The notes: generated by a model not told the origin, from the sequence alone. Counted from the stretch's first letter, positions 26,170 to 34,623 are shown. The stretch: DNA of 42,214 nucleotides from Bacteroides xylanisolvens XB1A (GCF_000210075.1 NC_021017.1:3694370-3736583), one strand, 5' to 3'. A program made the numbers and translations.

Positions 26170-27189
26170 ATGAAAGAAATAGACTGGGCGAATCTGTCAT
26201 TCGGATACATGAAGACAGATTACAATGTGAGAATCAACTTCCGTAATGGTGCATGGGGAGAATTAGAGGTTAGTAGTGACGAACACCTTAATTTGCACAT
26301 GGCGGCAACCTGTTTACACTATGGTCAGGAAGCCTTTGAAGGGCTGAAAGCATTCCGTGGAAAGGATGGTAAAGTACGTATTTTCCGTTTGGAAGAAAAC
26401 GCAGCCCGTCTGCAATCTACTTGCCAGGGAATTTTGATGGCAGAACTTCCGACAGAACGGTTTAAAGAAGCAATTTTGAAAGTCGTAAAACTGAATGAAC
26501 GTTTTATCCCTCCTTATGAAACCGGTGCTTCTCTTTACATTCGTCCGCTGTTGATCGGAACAAGTGCCCAAGTAGGTGTACATCCTGCTGAAGAGTATAT
26601 GTTTGTTGTGTTCGTAACTCCGGTAGGTCCATATTTCAAAGGTGGTTTCTCTACCAATCCGTACGTTATCATTCGTGAGTTCGATCGTGCCGCTCCTCAT
26701 GGAACAGGTATTTATAAAGTAGGTGGCAACTATGCAGCCAGTCTTCGTGCTAACAAGAAAGCACACGATCTGGGGTATTCCTGCGAGTTCTATCTTGATG
26801 CGAAAGAAAAGAAATATATTGATGAATGTGGTGCTGCCAATTTCTTCGGTATTAAAGATAATACTTATATCACTCCGAAATCAACTTCTATTCTGCCTTC
26901 TATTACCAATAAAAGTTTGATGCAGTTGGCAGAAGACATGGGTATCAAGGTGGAACGCCGTCCGATACCGGAAGAAGAACTGGAAACATTTGAAGAAGCA
27001 GGTGCTTGTGGTACTGCCGCAGTAATCAGCCCGATTCAGCGTATCGATGATTTGGAAAACGGAAAATCATACGTTATCTCTAAAGATGGTAAGCCGGGAC
27101 CTATCTGTACAAAATTGTACAATAAGCTGCGTGGAATTCAGTATGGCGACGAGCCGGATACACATGGCTGGGTGACGATTGTAGAATGA
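26170..27189 (+). CDS. ilvE: Branched-chain amino-acid aminotransferase
   Basis: This 339-residue PLP enzyme interconverts Leu, Ile and Val with their 2-keto acids. It is of the long BCAT type, with HYGQEAFEGLKAFR, IRPLLIGTSAQVGVHPAEEY, the PLP lysine K183 in YKVGGNYAASL, and ECGAANFFG. The start is ATG 26170 (MKEIDWANL), the conserved beginning; upstream in-frame sequence runs into the promoter. It is probably a single transcription unit. Confidence 0.95.
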   Translation: MKEIDWANLSFGYMKTDYNVRINFRNGAWGELEVSSDEHLNLHMAATCLHYGQEAFEGLKAFRGKDGKVRIFRLEENAARLQSTCQGILMAELPTERFKEAILKVVKLNERFIPPYETGASLYIRPLLIGTSAQVGVHPAEEYMFVVFVTPVGPYFKGGFSTNPYVIIREFDRAAPHGTGIYKVGGNYAASLRANKKAHDLGYSCEFYLDAKEKKYIDECGAANFFGIKDNTYITPKSTSILPSITNKSLMQLAEDMGIKVERRPIPEEELETFEEAGACGTAAVISPIQRIDDLENGKSYVISKDGKPGPICTKLYNKLRGIQYGDEPDTHGWVTIVE

Positions 27190-27234
27190 CGATATATTAT
27201 GAAATAACACATTTATCAATTAATATTATTCACT

Positions 27235-27858
27235 ATGTTAAAACTAAACTCAGAACTGCGTGCTCAGGCGCGTGAGGCACTTCGAGGAAAGTGGCCTATG
27301 GCAGCCGTTGCTGCACTTATTTATTCAGTTATTGCCGGTGGATTATCTGCTATTCCTGTGATTGGCGGATTATGTTCATTGTTTGTCGGACTACCGGTTG
27401 CATACGGCTTTGCTATCGTGATGCTTGGTGTATTCAAAGGTAAAGAAATTGATTTCGGAGTGTTATTCGAAGGCTTCCAGGACTATGGACGTATTTTTGT
27501 AACGAAGTTGCTACAGGGTATCTATACCGCTTTGTGGATGTTGCTGTTGGTTGTACCAGGAATTATTAAGCACTATTCTTATGCAATGACCGACTATATC
27601 TTGAAAGAAGAACCCGAAATGAAAAACAATGCAGCTATTGAGAAAAGTATGGCTATGATGGAAAACAACAAGATGAAACTGTTCATGCTTGATTTGAGCT
27701 TTATCGGTTGGGCTATCCTTTCTCTCTTTACTTTCGGTATCGGATTCTTTTTCCTGCAACCTTATGTGCAGGTTGCTCATGCTGCTTTCTATGAAGATTT
27801 GAAAGCACAACAAGGTGGAAATGTAGAAGTAAACGTTGAAGTGAATGTTGAGATTTAA
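27235..27858 (+). CDS. DUF975-family integral membrane protein
   Basis: This 207-residue protein has about four to five membrane segments (about 22-55, 55-75, 90-115 and 150-185). Family features are the N-terminal LRAQAREALRGKW and the loop YAMTDYILKEEPEMKNNAAIEKSMAMM. DUF975 function is unknown; members are small inner-membrane proteins. The tail ends in a short VEVNVEVNVEI repeat after QQGG, probably cytosolic. A strong terminator follows at once. Confidence 0.85.
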   Translation: MLKLNSELRAQAREALRGKWPMAAVAALIYSVIAGGLSAIPVIGGLCSLFVGLPVAYGFAIVMLGVFKGKEIDFGVLFEGFQDYGRIFVTKLLQGIYTALWMLLLVVPGIIKHYSYAMTDYILKEEPEMKNNAAIEKSMAMMENNKMKLFMLDLSFIGWAILSLFTFGIGFFFLQPYVQVAHAAFYEDLKAQQGGNVEVNVEVNVEI

Positions 27859-27886
27859 TAACACGAATCATTCAATATTATAGAAG

Positions 27887-27923
27887 AATGGAGCATAGAG
27901 AAATCTGTGCTCCATTTCTTTTT
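27887..27923 (+). terminator. Intrinsic terminator with GAAA tetraloop, overlapping the next promoter
   Basis: AATGGAGCATAGA (27887-27899) pairs with TCTGTGCTCCATT (27904-27916), with one T-G wobble, around GAAA, and TTCTTTTTG follows. The T-tract runs into the -33 box of trmB. Confidence 0.9.
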
Positions 27924-27951
27924 GTCAGTTGCGTCAAAATCAGTACCTTTG
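27921..27951 (+). promoter_or_regulatory. Promoter of trmB
   Basis: TTTG (27921-27924), 19 bp, then TACCTTTG (27944-27951) followed by C. A full match, whose first box is the tail of the upstream terminator. It rules out translation starting at 27929. Confidence 0.85.
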
Positions 27952-27970
27952 CGGCCTAATCAGGATTGAT

Positions 27971-28729
27971 ATGGGAAAGAATAAATTAGAAAAGTTTGCC
28001 GATATGGCGAGTTATCCACACGTGTTCGAATATCCTTATTCGGCAGTAGATAACGTGCCTTTTGACATGAAGGGGAAATGGCATAAGGAGTTTTTTAAAA
28101 ACGATCATCCGATTGTGCTCGAACTAGGCTGCGGACGTGGTGAGTACACCGTCGGCTTGGGTAAAATGTTTCCCGAAAAGAACTTTATAGCAGTTGATAT
28201 AAAAGGTGCCCGTATGTGGACGGGAGCAACGGAATCATTACAGGCCGGAATGAAGAATGTCGCTTTCCTGCGTACCAATATTGAAATCATTGAACGTTTT
28301 TTTGCCGAAGGCGAAGTAAGTGAAATATGGCTTACCTTCTCTGATCCGCAAATGAAGAAAGCAACCAAGCGATTGACTTCCACCTATTTTATGGAACGGT
28401 ACCGTAAATTCTTGCAGCCGAATGGCATTATCCACCTGAAAACGGACAGCAACTTCATGTTTACCTATACAAAATACATGATTGAAGCGAACCGTCTTCC
28501 CGTTGAGTTTATGACCGAAGATTTATATCATTCCGATTTGGTAGATGATATTCTCGGTATCAAGACTTATTATGAACAACAATGGCTCGATCGTGGTTTA
28601 GCTATTAAGTATATCAAATTCCGGCTTCCGCAGGAAGGTCAATTGCAAGAACCGGATGTAGAAATAGAACTTGATCCTTATCGTAGTTACAATCGTAGCA
28701 AACGTAGCGGATTAAGTACAAGTAAATAG
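27971..28729 (+). CDS. trmB: tRNA (guanine-N7-)-methyltransferase
   Basis: This 252-residue SAM-dependent enzyme methylates G46 of tRNA. Motifs: SAM-binding [13 protein letters not shown] (51-63), VDIKGARMW, the family signature [16 protein letters not shown], and [12 protein letters not shown]. Bacterial TrmB usually has FPDPWPKKRH; the [12 protein letters not shown] version is the Bacteroidetes form. The start [12 protein letters not shown] is set by the promoter just upstream. Confidence 0.94.
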   Translation: MGKNKLEKFADMASYPHVFEYPYSAVDNVPFDMKGKWHKEFFKNDHPIVLELGCGRGEYTVGLGKMFPEKNFIAVDIKGARMWTGATESLQAGMKNVAFLRTNIEIIERFFAEGEVSEIWLTFSDPQMKKATKRLTSTYFMERYRKFLQPNGIIHLKTDSNFMFTYTKYMIEANRLPVEFMTEDLYHSDLVDDILGIKTYYEQQWLDRGLAIKYIKFRLPQEGQLQEPDVEIELDPYRSYNRSKRSGLSTSK

Positions 28730-28791
28730 TTTTGTGCAGTAACAATCGCCCTTAAAGTGAACTGACACTTAATCGAATGGTGATTTTAAAT

Positions 28792-28822
28792 TGTAAATAG
28801 TAAATCGTCAAATAGTAAATAA
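28792..28822. repeat. TAAATAG-type heptad spacer before mrp
   Basis: TAAATAG, TAAATCG, TCAAATAG and TAAATAA follow in near-7-bp steps, directly before the ATG at 28824. The tract keeps the ribosome-binding region unstructured and AT-rich. Confidence 0.55.
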
Positions 28823-28823
28823 A

Positions 28824-29924
28824 ATGACTCTCTATCCTAAATTGATATTAGATGCATTGGCAACGGTGCGTTATCCCGGTACGGGAAAGAATCTGGTGGA
28901 AGCGGAGATGGTTGCCGATAATCTCCGTATTGATGGCATGACTGTCAGCTTCTCATTGATCTTTGAGAAACCGACTGATCCGTTTATGAAATCAATGTTG
29001 AAGGCTGCGGAAACAGCTATCCATACGTATGTCTCTCCTGATGTGCAGGTAACGATCACAGCGGAAAGTAAACAAGCTGCCCGTCCGGAAGTTGGCAAGC
29101 TCCTTCCGCAAGTGAAGAATATAGTCGGCATATCTTCCGGTAAAGGTGGAGTAGGCAAGTCTACGGTGTCTGCGAATCTGGCTGTTGCTTTGGCTAAATT
29201 AGGTTATAAAGTAGGTTTGCTTGATGCTGATATTTTTGGTCCTTCTATGCCGAAGATGTTTCAGGTGGAAGATGCACGCCCTTATGCTGAACGTATCGAC
29301 GGTCGTGACATGATTATTCCGGTAGAAAAATATGGAGTGAAATTATTATCTATCGGCTTCTTTGTCGATCCGGATCAGGCAACTTTGTGGCGTGGTGGAA
29401 TGGCTAGTAATGCGTTGAAACAGTTGATTGCTGATGCAGCTTGGGGAGAGTTGGATTATTTTCTGATAGACCTTCCTCCCGGAACCAGTGATATTCATTT
29501 GACAGTTGTTCAAACGCTGGCCATGACAGGGGCGATTGTTGTCAGCACTCCGCAGGCAGTGGCTTTGGCAGATGCCCGTAAGGGAATCAATATGTTTACC
29601 AATGATAAGGTAAATGTACCTATCCTTGGTTTGGTTGAAAATATGGCTTGGTTTACTCCTGCCGAACTTCCCGAAAATAAATACTATATCTTCGGAAAAG
29701 AAGGCGCAAAGAAACTGGCTGAAGAGATGAATGTTCCTTTGTTGGGACAGATACCTATCGTACAAAGCATTTGCGAAGGGGGAGATAATGGTACACCTGT
29801 TGCGTTGGATGAAGATTCCGTAACCGGACGTGCTTTCTTATCCCTGGCTGCCAGTGTCGTTCGCCAAGTAGATCGACGGAATGTAGAGATGGCGCCGACT
29901 CAAATCGTGGAAATGCATAAATAA
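28824..29924 (+). CDS. mrp: Mrp/ApbC-family P-loop ATPase lacking the CxxC motif
   Basis: This 366-residue protein has an N-terminal MIP18/DUF59 domain (about 1-95) and a ParA/MinD-like ATPase with the deviant Walker A GKGGVGKS (106-113), LLDADIFGPSMPKMF, and DYFLIDLPPGTSD. Family members carry or transfer Fe-S clusters. The cluster-binding CxxC expected after the NM at 273-274 is absent: the segment reads AWFTPAELPENKYYIFG. Only one clear Cys (in SICEGG) is seen near the C-terminus. It probably belongs with trmB in one transcript (94-base gap) and ends at a long terminator hairpin. Confidence 0.92.
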   Translation: MTLYPKLILDALATVRYPGTGKNLVEAEMVADNLRIDGMTVSFSLIFEKPTDPFMKSMLKAAETAIHTYVSPDVQVTITAESKQAARPEVGKLLPQVKNIVGISSGKGGVGKSTVSANLAVALAKLGYKVGLLDADIFGPSMPKMFQVEDARPYAERIDGRDMIIPVEKYGVKLLSIGFFVDPDQATLWRGGMASNALKQLIADAAWGELDYFLIDLPPGTSDIHLTVVQTLAMTGAIVVSTPQAVALADARKGINMFTNDKVNVPILGLVENMAWFTPAELPENKYYIFGKEGAKKLAEEMNVPLLGQIPIVQSICEGGDNGTPVALDEDSVTGRAFLSLAASVVRQVDRRNVEMAPTQIVEMHK

Positions 29925-29973
29925 GTGGAATCTGGAGTTGGATAGCTTTGCAGTAAGTTATCCATAGGATATA

Positions 29974-30030
29974 AAACGAGCCTCTGTAGTCTTTTCAAAG
30001 ACTATGGAGGCTCGTTTATTTATTGATTTT
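29974..30030 (+). terminator. Long intrinsic terminator after mrp
   Basis: AAACGAGCCTC (29974-29984) pairs with GAGGCTCGTTT (30007-30017). The stem continues through two wobbles into TAGTCTTT/AAAGACTA, about 20 bp in all, and is followed by ATTTATTGATTTTT. Confidence 0.9.
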
Positions 30031-30159
30031 TAGGATTACGTATTCTTGCAAAATAATCTTATATTATAATCCGCGTAATCCGTGCCTAAATATATTATAT
30101 AAACTAATTATGATGACATACTTATATAGCAATTGTTGTTGGCGGATTTTCCTCTACAA

Positions 30160-30240
30160 GATAGTGACGCTATCCGATAGAAATAGTGACGGTATCATTA
30201 TCATATACCGTCACTATCCTAAGCATATACCGTCACTATC
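30160..30240. repeat. Four 15-bp units at exact 22-bp phase, two forward and two inverted
   Basis: GATAGTGACGCTATC (30160), AATAGTGACGGTATC (30182), then TATACCGTCACTATC twice (30204 and 30226). Every spacer is 7 bases. Units two and three form a 13-bp hairpin; pairing units two and four leaves CTTTTT directly downstream. It lies between the convergent mrp and thioredoxin genes and may end transcription on both strands. Confidence 0.8.
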
Positions 30241-30255
30241 TTTTTAACGTTCGAA

Positions 30256-32169
30256 TTACTTATTCAAAGCTTTCATAAGCTCTTTTTTCATGGTGTCTAC
30301 TCCGGGAAATCCAGTTTGTTTGAAGGTGATATTACCCTCCGGATCAACAATAAAATAAGTGGGAACTCCCCGGATATTGAAGCTGGACATCAGAAAACTC
30401 CATTGTTCATTTGTCACACGGAAATGCTCACCATGAATGTCGGTAATCATATTTTCCCAGGTGGCTTTGGGTGAAGTTTCGCCTGTGATGTAGAGGTAGA
30501 TAATATCCTTGTCTTTTAATTCCTCTTTCATTGGAGTAATGGCTTTATTGGCTGTGCGACAAGGGCCACACCAAGTTGCCCAAAAATCGACTAACAACGT
30601 GTGTCCACGGAATTTAGAGATAATGGATGGGAATAAGTCCTCATTGGAGACTTGTCCCGTCTCGTTTACAGTGAAGCCTGTCTTTCTTTTGTTTAATTCT
30701 ATTTTCTTTATTATTTCTTTGTTCGTTTGAGTAAGCATCTCTGCGTATGCCGGGGAAGAAAAAGTTTTTAGTTCGGCATTCTGCTCTGTTGTTAACGGGG
30801 TAAAATCCTTTATGGATTGATACAGCTTATTAAATTTAATGTTATCGAATAAGGGTCCCTGTCCCGTTCCCAGTGTCTCTTTAAGTACATCTAAAGAATT
30901 TGGCAGAAAACTTATCAAGTATATTGTTGATGCGTAATATTTACCGTATAGCGCTTTCAGAGTGTTGATAGAAGTGAACTCTTTCAATGTGTCATAGTAT
31001 TCTGTAGGAATATCAATGCGGGTATTGTAGAAATAGTCGTCAGTCTGTTCTTTATTCAGTTTATTAACAGCGATATATGCTGATTTTAGTTCTCTCTCCG
31101 TCATGGCGATTTTACCAGTCGCTGCCAGATCTACCTGAATATTTAATAGCTCTTTACACGCATTGCTGTATGGGGATTGTGCAATTTCTTTTCGAATGGA
31201 TGGAAGACGCTCCAATACATAAGCCTTGTATTCATCTGCGCTTTTCCCGGCAATGTCGTTATACATATCCATGTAATAAACTCTTTTCAACACAATATCT
31301 ATATCTACGGAAGCTAATTCTTGTTGCAGACTAGCCAGATAACCATTAAAGTATACAGGTTCTCCATACGTTTTATCCTTTTTTTGCAGATGCGCCTGTC
31401 TACGGCATAGTTCCTTTGTATTGATGATGAGCGATGTCTCTTCGTTGGGAGCTATCAGACACTCGATCCAGCCAAAAGGAAGTTCTAATGATACACTTGT
31501 AACGGACGTTATTTTGACCTCCGCCTGAAAAGTGCCGTCTTCTTTGATCTTTATGATATTCTGTTCGTTGTGGACATTCAATGCAGGGCTTTCTATATGC
31601 ATCTTCATTTGTTGCATCATCTCTTTCTGATAGTCCAGCATTTTCCCTTTGAGTGTAGCAGTCCCATAAACCAACTTTGGAGTAGGCAATATCGCTTTCT
31701 TGTTTATTTTGTGTACGACTGCTTCTTTGGGAAGTTTTTGTTTATAGAATGTATCTTTGTCTAATTGTATTCCCCATATCTTATAGGCCCCGTCGAAGTC
31801 CCCTTCCGAGAAATCCAGACTGGTTACATTTTCAGGTATTGGGGGAAATAAGAGTTGAAACTCCGCTTCTCCCGATTCCGGCATCCAGAATTCCTTATCC
31901 AATGTGATTCCAACTCCCTTTCGGATAGGATAAAGCATTCCGTTATTATCTTTCAGAAAACTGCCCGTTGCTATTTTAATCCAGTATTTCGGACGATAAA
32001 AAGCCTTTATATACACTGTTGTCACGGTATCACTCATGACAATTTTATCAATCTCAATACTATTGGAGCTCCATGCTAGAAAAGGAGGCCGCTCGATAAC
32101 TCTGTCTTTGGCTTGTATGGTGCAGATTGTGCAGAATATTAAACCAATAATCCATGCGAATCTTTTCAT
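30256..32169 (-). CDS. Large exported protein with C-terminal TlpA thioredoxin domain
   Basis: This 637-residue protein has a signal peptide (about 1-20, ending IQAK). A beta-rich region follows (about 25-160), then a second beta domain and a helical middle (about 270-480). The C-terminal thioredoxin domain (about 500-637) has WCGPC (C534, C537) and the cis-Pro segment GVPTYFIVD. It is a periplasmic or outer-membrane thiol reductase; the N-terminal half is not recognised beyond similarity to Bacteroidetes TlpA fusions. It is downstream of the BlaI/M56 pair, as in many Bacteroidetes clusters, but has its own -7 box. Confidence 0.8.
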   Translation of the reverse strand: MKRFAWIIGLIFCTICTIQAKDRVIERPPFLAWSSNSIEIDKIVMSDTVTTVYIKAFYRPKYWIKIATGSFLKDNNGMLYPIRKGVGITLDKEFWMPESGEAEFQLLFPPIPENVTSLDFSEGDFDGAYKIWGIQLDKDTFYKQKLPKEAVVHKINKKAILPTPKLVYGTATLKGKMLDYQKEMMQQMKMHIESPALNVHNEQNIIKIKEDGTFQAEVKITSVTSVSLELPFGWIECLIAPNEETSLIINTKELCRRQAHLQKKDKTYGEPVYFNGYLASLQQELASVDIDIVLKRVYYMDMYNDIAGKSADEYKAYVLERLPSIRKEIAQSPYSNACKELLNIQVDLAATGKIAMTERELKSAYIAVNKLNKEQTDDYFYNTRIDIPTEYYDTLKEFTSINTLKALYGKYYASTIYLISFLPNSLDVLKETLGTGQGPLFDNIKFNKLYQSIKDFTPLTTEQNAELKTFSSPAYAEMLTQTNKEIIKKIELNKRKTGFTVNETGQVSNEDLFPSIISKFRGHTLLVDFWATWCGPCRTANKAITPMKEELKDKDIIYLYITGETSPKATWENMITDIHGEHFRVTNEQWSFLMSSFNIRGVPTYFIVDPEGNITFKQTGFPGVDTMKKELMKALNK

Positions 32170-32193
32170 GTGAATAATGTTTTATTACACGAA

Positions 32194-32224
32194 CAAATAT
32201 AAGGATCTTTTTATAACTATCCTT
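32194..32224 (-). promoter_or_regulatory. -7 box and dyad upstream of the thioredoxin-fusion gene
   Basis: TATATTTG on the minus strand (32194-32201), 25 bases before the ATG. Overlapping its upstream edge are AAGGAT (32201-32206) and ATCCTT (32219-32224), inverted with a 12-base centre, a possible operator. No good -33 box at 19 bp. Confidence 0.45.
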
Positions 32225-32257
32225 GCAAAAAGCTGAAAAAGAAATGACTTTTTACGG

Positions 32258-32355
32258 CACCGGGGAAAGATATGTCCGGCACCGGGGAGGAGAAGGTTCC
32301 CCCACCGATGAACGCCCCGTTCCTCACCGATGAGGAAAGGGAGCGGTATCGGGGA
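32258..32355. repeat. Five CACCGGGGA/CACCGATGA units at 22-23 bp phase
   Basis: CACCGGGGA at 32258 and 32280, CACCGATGA at 32303 and 32325, and TATCGGGGA at 32347. The steps are 22, 23, 22 and 22. The tract is much richer in G+C than its surroundings and sits between the M56 stop and the thioredoxin-gene promoter. No coding potential. Confidence 0.75.
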
Positions 32356-32361
32356 AGTTAT

Positions 32362-34179
32362 TTATTGTAACCGGAACGTGATAGGGAGGGTATACTTAAC
32401 AGGAACAGCCTGTCCTTTTTGCATTCCCGGTTCCCATTTAGGCATGTTGCCCACTACACGGATGGCTTCTGCATCCAGTGACGGAGATACGCTACGTAAT
32501 ACTTTTACGTTTGACAAACTACCGTCTGTTCCGATAATCATTTGTATGATTACCCTGCCTTGTTCTTTGTTTTTTTGAGCAATGACAGGATATTTGATAC
32601 TTCTAGCAAGATAACGCATCAACCCGGCTTGTCCCTCCGGGAATTTGGGCATTGTTTCTACTACAGTGAAAGCCTGATCTGCGTTTTCTCCTTTCACACC
32701 TACTGCACCGGGAGTTGAATCTTCCTGTGGACCGTATCCCACTACAACTACTTCGTCCAGATCAGACTGTTTGATCTCTTCGGCCTTGGGTGGTTCTGGA
32801 TCGGATAGTCTGAAAGCAACGGGAACTGTAAATCTTACATTTACTGCTTCCCCTCTTTGTTTGCCAGGTTGCCATTTAGGCATGGCAGCAATGACACGCA
32901 TGGCTTCTTTGTCGAGATACGGATTGACACTTCGTTCTACTTTTGTGTTGGCTATACTTCCGTCCTTTTTAACGGTAAAGCTTACAATTACACGTCCTTG
33001 TATGCCATTTTCATGTGCTTCAGCCGGATATCTGACATTCTTCGACAAGTAATCCATCAATGCCTTCATCCCTCCCGGAAAATCCGGCATTTCTTCTACA
33101 ACCTGAAAGACAACTGAATCCGGTACACTCTTGATTTGTGTTTCCGTTACTTCCTTTCCTTTTGTACCTTGCGGAAGAGTGATTTTTTGAATTTCTCTTG
33201 TAGAAAGTTCGGGAATATTTGTGGTTTCAGCTTGCATGGCAACTTCTTCCGTTATTTGTCCCATCATTTCTTTTGCAAATTTTTCAGTAGTACGTGCTAC
33301 CATTTCGATGTTACTGACAATCATCAAGATGGCAGCCAAGGGAAGAAACATCAGATATTTTGTTCTTCCTATTTCTTTCGTTCTTCGTTTATTCATCATT
33401 TTAATACGATTTTTGAGTGGTAAAACATTGAAACTATTTGATAAATTTGCTGCAGCCTTGTGATGTGCCAGTCCCAATAAGTGGTACTGGTATGATTTAC
33501 TATCATGTCCCGTCTCTAATACACGATGGTCTGCCATGTATTCGAGGTTTCCTCTGACTTCTCGTTTCATTAACCAGATAAATGGGTTGAACCAGCAGAA
33601 TATGCACATTATTTCGCTGAAAAGTACATCCACCGAATGGTATTGACGGGCATGTGTCTCTTCATGCGTAATGATTTCACTGATTTCAGATTCCGTATGT
33701 GATTGCGGGTGTATGAATATCCAGTGGAAAAAAGAAAAAGGACCTGTTTCTTTTTTTAATAGATGTACGCGTACTCCTTGTATATTGCTTTTTGAGCATT
33801 GGAAATGCAATCGGATGATGCTACCCAGTTGTACGAAGAAACGTGCGGTAAGTAATAACATTCCGCTCCAATAAATAATTTTAGCGAACTGTATGATAAC
33901 CTCTTGCCAATTTATGACAGTCTCTTGTGTAGGAGTCACAACTTGCTCCGGAAGCAGGATGGTTGCATAAAGATCTGCCATTGCCACCATCGGTTCGTGA
34001 GCTTTTATCCATCCCTGGATATTCAGTAGAGGGTAAAGCAAAGAGATGGCAAAGAAACATAACAAAGCCATTCTGCGCCAATGGAAGAAGGTGTCTTTGT
34101 GAAAAAACAACCGATAGAATGCGTAGAACAGTGCTATCGCTACATTTATCTTTAGAAAATAAGCTAGTTCCGGAGTCAT
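32362..34179 (-). CDS. M56/BlaR1-type membrane metalloprotease with two TonB C-terminal domains
   Basis: This 605-residue protein has four N-terminal membrane segments with the M56 protease between segments three and four: zinc motif HEETH (172-176) and EYMADHRVLE. A fourth segment (about 278-296, YLMFLPLAAILMIVS) leads to two periplasmic TonB_C domains (about 350-450 and 508-605), each with a FPGG/FPEG start and RYPA/KYPV. Between them LDEVVVVGYG (474-483) copies the Ton-box region of SusC proteins. By analogy with BlaR1 it senses an envelope signal and cleaves the BlaI-type repressor encoded 18 bases upstream; the signal is unknown. It may also take part in TonB-dependent energising. Confidence 0.88.
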   Translation of the reverse strand: MTPELAYFLKINVAIALFYAFYRLFFHKDTFFHWRRMALLCFFAISLLYPLLNIQGWIKAHEPMVAMADLYATILLPEQVVTPTQETVINWQEVIIQFAKIIYWSGMLLLTARFFVQLGSIIRLHFQCSKSNIQGVRVHLLKKETGPFSFFHWIFIHPQSHTESEISEIITHEETHARQYHSVDVLFSEIMCIFCWFNPFIWLMKREVRGNLEYMADHRVLETGHDSKSYQYHLLGLAHHKAAANLSNSFNVLPLKNRIKMMNKRRTKEIGRTKYLMFLPLAAILMIVSNIEMVARTTEKFAKEMMGQITEEVAMQAETTNIPELSTREIQKITLPQGTKGKEVTETQIKSVPDSVVFQVVEEMPDFPGGMKALMDYLSKNVRYPAEAHENGIQGRVIVSFTVKKDGSIANTKVERSVNPYLDKEAMRVIAAMPKWQPGKQRGEAVNVRFTVPVAFRLSDPEPPKAEEIKQSDLDEVVVVGYGPQEDSTPGAVGVKGENADQAFTVVETMPKFPEGQAGLMRYLARSIKYPVIAQKNKEQGRVIIQMIIGTDGSLSNVKVLRSVSPSLDAEAIRVVGNMPKWEPGMQKGQAVPVKYTLPITFRLQ

Positions 34180-34197
34180 GATGATGAATGTTTTCTA

Positions 34198-34563
34198 TTA
34201 ATCTTCTTTTCCTTTTTCAATAAGATCGATAATATCTTTGAGATCATCGGCCGAAATCTTCCGGTCTTTGGCAAAGAAAGAAACCATTTCTTTGTAAGAG
34301 TTCTCAAAGTAGTTACGAACTACACCGCTCATGAAATGACGTTTATATTCATTTTCACGAATGGCGGGAGTATATTGGTAGGTATTACCCACACGTTTCG
34401 GCGTGACATATCCTTTCCGCTCAAGGTTCTTTACGATAGATGCTACTGTGGTATAAGGAGGTGCCGGTTGCGTATACTTTGCAACAATGTCTTTTACGAA
34501 ACAGCATTGTAACTCCCAAATGTAGATCATTACTTCTTCTTCTTGTATAGTTAACTTTTCCAT
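34198..34563 (-). CDS. BlaI/MecI/CopY-family repressor
   Basis: This 121-residue winged-helix repressor has LTIQEEEVMIYIWEL, the recognition region PPYTTVASIVKNLERKGYV and a helical dimerisation tail (RNYFENSYKEMVSFFAKD). It is the first gene of the pair with the M56 protease, which should inactivate it by cleavage. Two dyads at 34580-34613 flank its own -7 box, consistent with autorepression. No beta-lactamase gene is seen nearby, so the regulated function is probably envelope or redox related. Confidence 0.93.
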   Translation of the reverse strand: MEKLTIQEEEVMIYIWELQCCFVKDIVAKYTQPAPPYTTVASIVKNLERKGYVTPKRVGNTYQYTPAIRENEYKRHFMSGVVRNYFENSYKEMVSFFAKDRKISADDLKDIIDLIEKGKED

Positions 34564-34579
34564 GGAGATGTTGTTTAAT

Positions 34580-34623
34580 TACGAATACTTCGCAAATCTA
34601 CGAATATTTCGTAAATACGCAAT
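34580..34623 (-). promoter_or_regulatory. Autoregulated promoter with two BlaI-type operators
   Basis: Dyads TACGAA-TAC-TTCGCA (34580-34594) and TACGAA-TAT-TTCGTA (34599-34613) repeat at 19 bp. The minus-strand -7 box TAGATTTG (34593-34600) sits between and overlaps both; ATTG (34620-34623) stands 19 bp upstream as a -33 box. A bound repressor would block RNA polymerase. Confidence 0.75.

Noticed and set aside
30160..30240. Short CRISPR array
   Set aside because: Units are only 15 bp with 7-base spacers, half are inverted, and there are no cas genes.
30023..30247. 74-codon plus-strand frame
   Set aside because: Much of it is the 22-bp-phased repeat array, and the rest is AT-rich sequence after a strong terminator.
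30256..34563. Beta-lactam resistance cluster
   Set aside because: The BlaI and BlaR1-type genes suggest it, but no beta-lactamase or penicillin-binding protein is present and the M56 protein lacks a penicillin-binding domain, having TonB domains instead.
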